Made by a program: the position numbers and the translations under genes. Below, one piece after another: positions 59,387 through 64,000 of a stretch of 64,000 bases of DNA. The DNA lies in NCBI GenBank assembly GCA_022559845.1, contig CM040118.1:443794053-443858052 (forward strand), read 5' to 3'. This stretch comes from Amorphophallus konjac. Lineage: Eukaryota; Streptophyta; Magnoliopsida; Alismatales; Araceae. The notes under the pieces are model-generated. The model was not told the DNA's origin and searched no databases. It saw only the letters and a list, made by a program, of their open reading frames with translations. Positions within the stretch are counted from its first letter, which is position 1. Each line of letters begins with the position of its first letter.

Positions 59387-61061
59387 GATGGCAAATGGAG
59401 ACTTTATACAGGAAAGTCAGGGAAGTACAATGAGGGAAGTAAGGGCTCGAAGAATCAAAGAAGGGGGCTGACTCAATAATACGAATAAAGAAAAAAAAAG
59501 GACCTAGGACAATGTGACTAGACAAATGGACACACAGAATGAACTAGCCTAAATTGGCCTAATGACGAAACCTATATGGGTAGTGGGGGATGCAACACAA
59601 AATTACACAAGTGGGCATGGACAAGCCCAAACAACACAAACAATATGAATGATTTCACCCAAGTCAAACAAGTTAATATGTTGAGAAGTATTTTATTGTC
59701 AACGTTTTGGGTGGGCCTTTTAATGATTTGAATTTAGATGAATTCCCTCAAGATAGGTATCCTATAGGGAACAAGGTCCAAACTTTGGGTTGACTAAGGT
59801 TAATTCCTTCACAACGTATGCAAATGCAAGCCTAAGGGGTGGAAAGATATAACTAGCCCGGCATCCGTGTGGGAATCCACGGCTCGCGGGGACTTACGGA
59901 GGTCCCGGATAGGATCACCTAGTCGAGCCCAAGGAATATGGGAGCGAGAGGATCACTTACTGAGGGGAATGCAACTACAATATGCAAATATGCATGATCA
60001 TATGTGCACCGGAGTGCATGCAATTTCTAGCCTAAGTCCAGCAAATCAAGATAATAATGAAATTATGCAAACATCACAAAAATATATGAGAAATGCAAAA
60101 CAATATGAATAACAATAATGCAAGACTGGAAATAGGGACAACTAGGCACTAAAAGATAGGAAAACCCATAAAAGAACAACGTACCATTGTGTTTGCCCCT
60201 GAACATGCATGCAGATTTTATGCACAAAATAATAAAATGATGACAATATTTTACTAGGCAAATGTGACCCAAATGATGCAAATAAACTATCGATGGAAAG
60301 ATAATACAAAGGTCTACACAATGGGCCCAAGAGAAAGGCAATCCGACCTCTGGAGTCCAATTAAATCGTCCAAGAAAGATGCCCCCATGAACTTGTGAGC
60401 AGACTGCATGCAGATTTTATGCACAAAATGCTAAAATGATGACAATATTTAACTAGGCAAATATGACCCAAATTATGCAAATGAACTATGGATGAAAAGA
60501 TAATACAAAGGACTACCCAATGGAACAAAAATCAGCACAATCAGACATCGGGAAGGTAATTAGATCATTAAGAAAGAATGCACCTGTGAACCTGTCCCAG
60601 AACCTGCCTGTAAACTTAATGCAGAAAATGCAAAACTGGAGATACTTTTTAAATATGCAAATGATGTCCAAATGATGCAACAAAAATCAGCCCAATCCGA
60701 CGTCAGGAGACAAAGTTATGCCCAAATGAATAAGGCTCCTATGAACAGAAATCCTGCCCGACCAGAACCAAGAAAAGGTCACCTGGACGCCTGTTTTTAC
60801 CCTGTATGCGGTCTACTGGATGACCGCCCAGGTCCTGGGCCATCCGGGGAGGACCGTTTCTAACCCCAGAGGGTTGGGGCGGTCCTGTAATAGATGTTAA
60901 ATGTGCTAGGCGGCCCTACGATAGACCCTGTATCCCTAACAGACCTGGGAATGGACAGAACAATAGAAAAACGTGGAGGAGACTACCCAAACATGCATGA
61001 ACACCCACCCAACATGCAAGAGACTAAAAATACAACGTGATGGGCACTAGGGGTCCCACCG
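59387..61061 (-). other. Leader between Tat-3 LTR and gag
   Basis: 1.7 kb without supported coding sequence. It contains a tandem repeat (60205-60740). Long leaders are usual in Tat/Ogre-type elements. The bases beside the LTR read CGGTGGGACCCCTAG on the minus strand; I could not assign this primer site to a tRNA. Confidence 0.5.
60205..60740. repeat. Tandem repeat of about 200 bp, three copies
   Basis: Units begin near 60205, 60407 and 60605. Shared words include GCATGCAGATTTTATGCAC, AAAATGATGACAATATT, GATAATACAAAG and CCCAATGG. The third copy is the most diverged. Confidence 0.8.
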
Positions 61062-63223
61062 TGATCGCTAAAAAAATGATGTAGATATAAATGTGTTTCA
61101 ATCTATCTTCCCCGCCCTAAACTACTAACTATGCAAATATAAACTTGCATATAAACATAAAGTGTAAACAATGGAAAGCAAAGGGTGATGAAGAAAAGAA
61201 ATGAACCGTGATCACCACCAAAGTTCTATAGCACCAAAAGGATGAAAAACAGATGAAGACGGTGCCGTATATCTTGGAAAATTAGGAAGAAGATGCGGCC
61301 CGAAGAGAAGGCGCTACACGTGTGATCGCGCCTCAAAGGGGATGTGGGGAACCGATGTGGGTGCACCTCTTCTCCTTCCAGCCGGCTAGAGGAAGAAGGA
61401 CTCATGTTTAATCAACAATCTCCTGCAAATCAAAGATAACCAAACAAAGGAAAACCCATTAGAAAATGAAGGCGTAGAACCAGCCCCAAAATGATAAAGT
61501 AGCCTGAAAGAAAGGGGAGAACGCACCGGGGAAGGGTTTTTAACCCCTATAAATGGGTGCAAAAGAAAGGTGGGAGTGTTGTGCATGCATGGGATTTGAA
61601 ATCACGAAATTTGGTGGAGAGAATAAGGAGAAAAGCGCTGTGTAAAATGGAGAAAAATACAAAAATGTGTAGAGAACTATGCAAAAGCTAAGTGTAAAAA
61701 CTGTGCTGATTTTGAAAAAGGTAAGGGAGAAGAACGAAGCTTAGGAGCGAGTAAAAAGAGCCCAGAGAGATTGCAATGAAAGGAGATACTCCCCTCTTCA
61801 GGTTGAGGCTGATGAAGAACGAAGAGGACGTAGCATGGCTCTGCCCCTGGCCGACGAAGGGCGCCCCATCGCACAGGTTCAAGAAGGTGTGCAGAAAACC
61901 CAGAACCTGTGATAATTTGCAAGAAGTAGGGGCTAAGTTAAGAGAGAAAATGACAATGAAATCTAGAAAATAAGGGACCAAAACGAAGACTATACTTCCC
62001 TCAATAACTTGGGGTCGAAGGGTTGAGTCAAAAATCTGGCATGGCTTCGCCCCAGGTCGAAGAAGAGCCCCCGGTCGCGCAGGCGAACTGGGCAGGTTTA
62101 TATAGAGAAATGCTTAAAACCCTAACTTTCTACCATGATTTCAGAAGATAGAGTCCACCAAATCTCGAGATCTCTAGATCAATCTCGAGATAATAGTCAA
62201 GATAAGACGTAGGAGAAAACGAGACTCTATTTGGTTGAAGGATCTGGAAGATATTCCCGCCGCAAGAAGGGCCCAGAGCCTAATCTGGAGGAGTTTTGGT
62301 TGCACGAAATGCATAAAACCCGATATTGTGGCCAAAATTCCAGGAGGTATAGCCCATGAAAATTTGTTCTCTATATACCAAACTCGAGATAATCCAAAGG
62401 ACAAAAGATGGAAACAAACGGGGTTCAATTCGGAGTTGGTTTCTAGAAGTTACAGCCGCCGCAAGATAGGCCCATTGAGCAGAATCGGGGCAGAGCCTAG
62501 TGTAGGCTGGACTCCTAGCGGTTTGCTTAGCGGTTTGTTGACCGATCGTTATGGAATAAACGGTCGGTCGACCGACCGTTTGCAATAAGAAACGGTCGTT
62601 TGCACGACCGTTTGGGCAGACTTCGCACGACTTTGGAAATCTGATCATATCTCCCAAACGGTGCAGAACTAGCGAAAGTGGTAGAAGAAGAAATTGTAGA
62701 TAACTAAAAGATGAACAACTTTAATGAAGAGAGCAGGATGAAAAGACGATCAGAAGACTGAGAAAAAGGGGCTAGAAGATAGGAAAAATGTTGGGTCTGC
62801 TGGTGAACAGTGCAGTCTACTAAAAAAATGTGAATAACATGAAATTGGTGCAGAATTGGCTAATGGTGTAAAGAAGAAATTTTAGATCTTGAAAAATCAA
62901 ACAACTTTTATGAAGGGCACATTTTCAATAGAGAAAAGGAAGGGGATGAAAAAGGACTGTTTTCAAGATTGCACAGCGAAAAGAGAGCCGAATGCTTGAT
63001 GGCAGCCAGCCTAAATGGACCGTAAGCTGACTTGGAAGCCGGAAGTTGATAAGATAAACTCCAGGGCAATAAGAAATCATGATCTCCAAGGCTCAAAGGC
63101 TAGGGAATGATGAATTGGGCTCGAAATCCATCCAAGAAAGGCTCCGAAACAACGGATAATTTGGGACATAAAAAATAATGAATAAGAGAAATAACGCAAC
63201 CTGTGGGCTAAAAATAGGTGTCA
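61062..63223 (-). mobile_element. 5' LTR of Tat-3
   Basis: Proposed from TGATCGC to GGTGTCA (2162 bp); the minus strand then starts TGACACCTATTTTTAGCC. A minus-strand TATA box (TCTATATAAAC, 62097-62107) fits. Palindromes lie upstream in U3 (62558-62613). The right end meets the gag frame of another element. There is no second copy in the window, so the ends are not proven. Confidence 0.55.
62558..62613. repeat. 24-bp perfect palindrome and adjacent 10-bp-stem inverted repeat
   Basis: 62558-62581 is its own reverse complement, centred on GGTCGACC. 62590-62599 and 62604-62613 are perfect inverted arms (AAACGGTCGT and ACGACCGTTT) around TTGC. Confidence 0.95.
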
Positions 63224-63690
63224 ATAGAAAGGATGAAGGTCTTAAAGAATAGGGCCGAAAAGTCGGACCAGTCTTTTCATGGTTTGGTAGGGAGAGTAGC
63301 CATCCTAGAGAGACCCCCGGTTGAGGTGCACCCCGCGCCGATAAATGGTCAACAGGAGCCGGTTCAGCAACCTGTTGCTCCTAGGGCTCAAGGGGTAGAT
63401 GATAAGAGGCGTCGAGTCCCCGAGGTGGTTGATTATGAGTCCGAGAATGAAAATGGGGGATATTGTCGTGACCGTCATGTTCAACGATGGTACCGTGATT
63501 TAGATGGGGACGAGCGGACCCTCAGGACCATTCGAGCGGACCCTCCAACTTTTGACAGGTCCTTGGATCCGAAGGTCTATTTAGATTGGGAGGCCGGCAT
63601 GGATCGGTACTTCGATTGGTTCGATATGACGGACCGCCGAAGAGTTTGATTCACGACCATGAAACTAATGGGACAAGCACAGACTGATGC
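63224..63690 (+). pseudogene. Ty3/gypsy gag fragment
   Basis: Plus-strand frame with an N-terminal helix, an acid-rich linker (VVDYESENENGG) and the start of the gag domain (LRTIRADPPTFDRSLDPKVY, DRYFDWFDM). A TGA at 63647-63649, probably a former CGA, is followed in frame by KLMGQAQ and then homology ends near 63685. The left part is cut off by Tat-3. It is of the common plant gypsy Gag type with FDG(S/C)LDPKVFLDW; lineage uncertain. Confidence 0.78.
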
Positions 63691-64000
63691 GGGATGAGAC
63701 CACGGACTCGACTCCGAATGAATATGTGATCCTCGGACTCTAGACAAGCTCGTGATTGTCCCTTAACGAGGGAAGCGTCGGACGTGCACGGTTGAGGAAC
63801 CGGCAATGAGCTAGGGTGGTTGACTCTCTTTTGTGCCTGGATCGGGTCACGGGACGGTCACGCTCTCTCTCGCAGCAGCGGTAATAAACAATATATAGCA
63901 AGCTAGATATCCCTACACATGCTCTCTAGCAGCGGCATAAAGATGTATATACGAAAGAAAGCAAATGCCGAATAAGGGAGCGAAAACGATACCTCCACGC
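63691..64000. other. Unassigned right edge
   Basis: Replaces the gag sequence abruptly near 63685. It has direct words CTCTCTCGCAGCAGCGG and CTCTCTAGCAGCGG (about 63868 and 63921). Probably another repeat, too short to name. Confidence 0.3.

Overview
This window is plant nuclear DNA, almost certainly from an angiosperm with a large, repeat-rich genome. Nearly all of it is LTR retrotransposon sequence of plant-specific lineages (Ty3/gypsy Tat, Tekay/Del and Athila-like; Ty1/copia with SIRE/Maximus-like Gag), nested several levels deep. The only host-type coding sequences are a decayed intron-containing plant mobile domain (PMD) gene and a small DNA transposon that carries pieces of a receptor kinase and a U-box gene. 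I see no intact single-copy gene, no rRNA or tRNA gene, and no viral gene set. A 100-N scaffold gap lies at 54763-54862.

Layout, left to right. 1-2640: 5' end of a Tat-lineage gypsy element (minus; gag, start of protease, PBS, 5' LTR) inserted in the zinc-knuckle region of a copia gag. 2641-7660: that copia element (copia-1, minus; gag, PBS, 5' LTR), itself inserted in a Tat-lineage pol on the plus strand (7661-10899, with 3' flank to about 12240). 12239-14529 and 26844-27522: PMD pseudogene (minus), split within an exon by a complete Tekay/Del chromovirus (14530-26843, TSD GTATC). One LTR of the Tekay element carries a 911-bp PIF/Harbinger-like element (17706-18616, TSD TAA) with the captured gene fragments. 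27523-30003: part of a third copia LTR (copia-3), cut by copia-2 (30004 to the gap). Copia-2 is a gag-only copia element with 3-kb LTRs. Its right LTR is cut by a 14.6-kb Athila-like, pol-less element in the form LTR-internal-LTR-internal-LTR (38600-53236, TSD CACTA). After the gap, 54863-63223 is a minus-strand Tat-type gag element with an unassigned downstream reading frame, a long leader with tandem repeats and a 2.2-kb LTR. This LTR abuts a plus-strand gypsy gag remnant (63224-about 63690).

The parts are layers of insertion, not an operon or pathway. Order of events where nesting shows it: PMD gene, then Tekay, then Harbinger-like element; copia-3, then copia-2, then Athila-like element (later turned into a tandem); Tat-2, then copia-1, then Tat-1. 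Inactivation is mostly by nonsense codons that look like C-to-T changes, as expected from methylated cytosines in silenced plant DNA.

The most unusual signals are: the kinase/U-box chimera inside the Harbinger-like element; ten perfect GGGTCGACCC palindromes in five doublets with constant 13-bp spacing inside the copia-3 LTR; the three-LTR Athila-like array with a divergent patch in one LTR; a gag-only copia element with six zinc knuckles; and a run of five hairpins with compensating stem changes at 55653-55799. All reading was by eye. Family names rest on motif recognition, and boundaries marked approximate were not aligned by computer.
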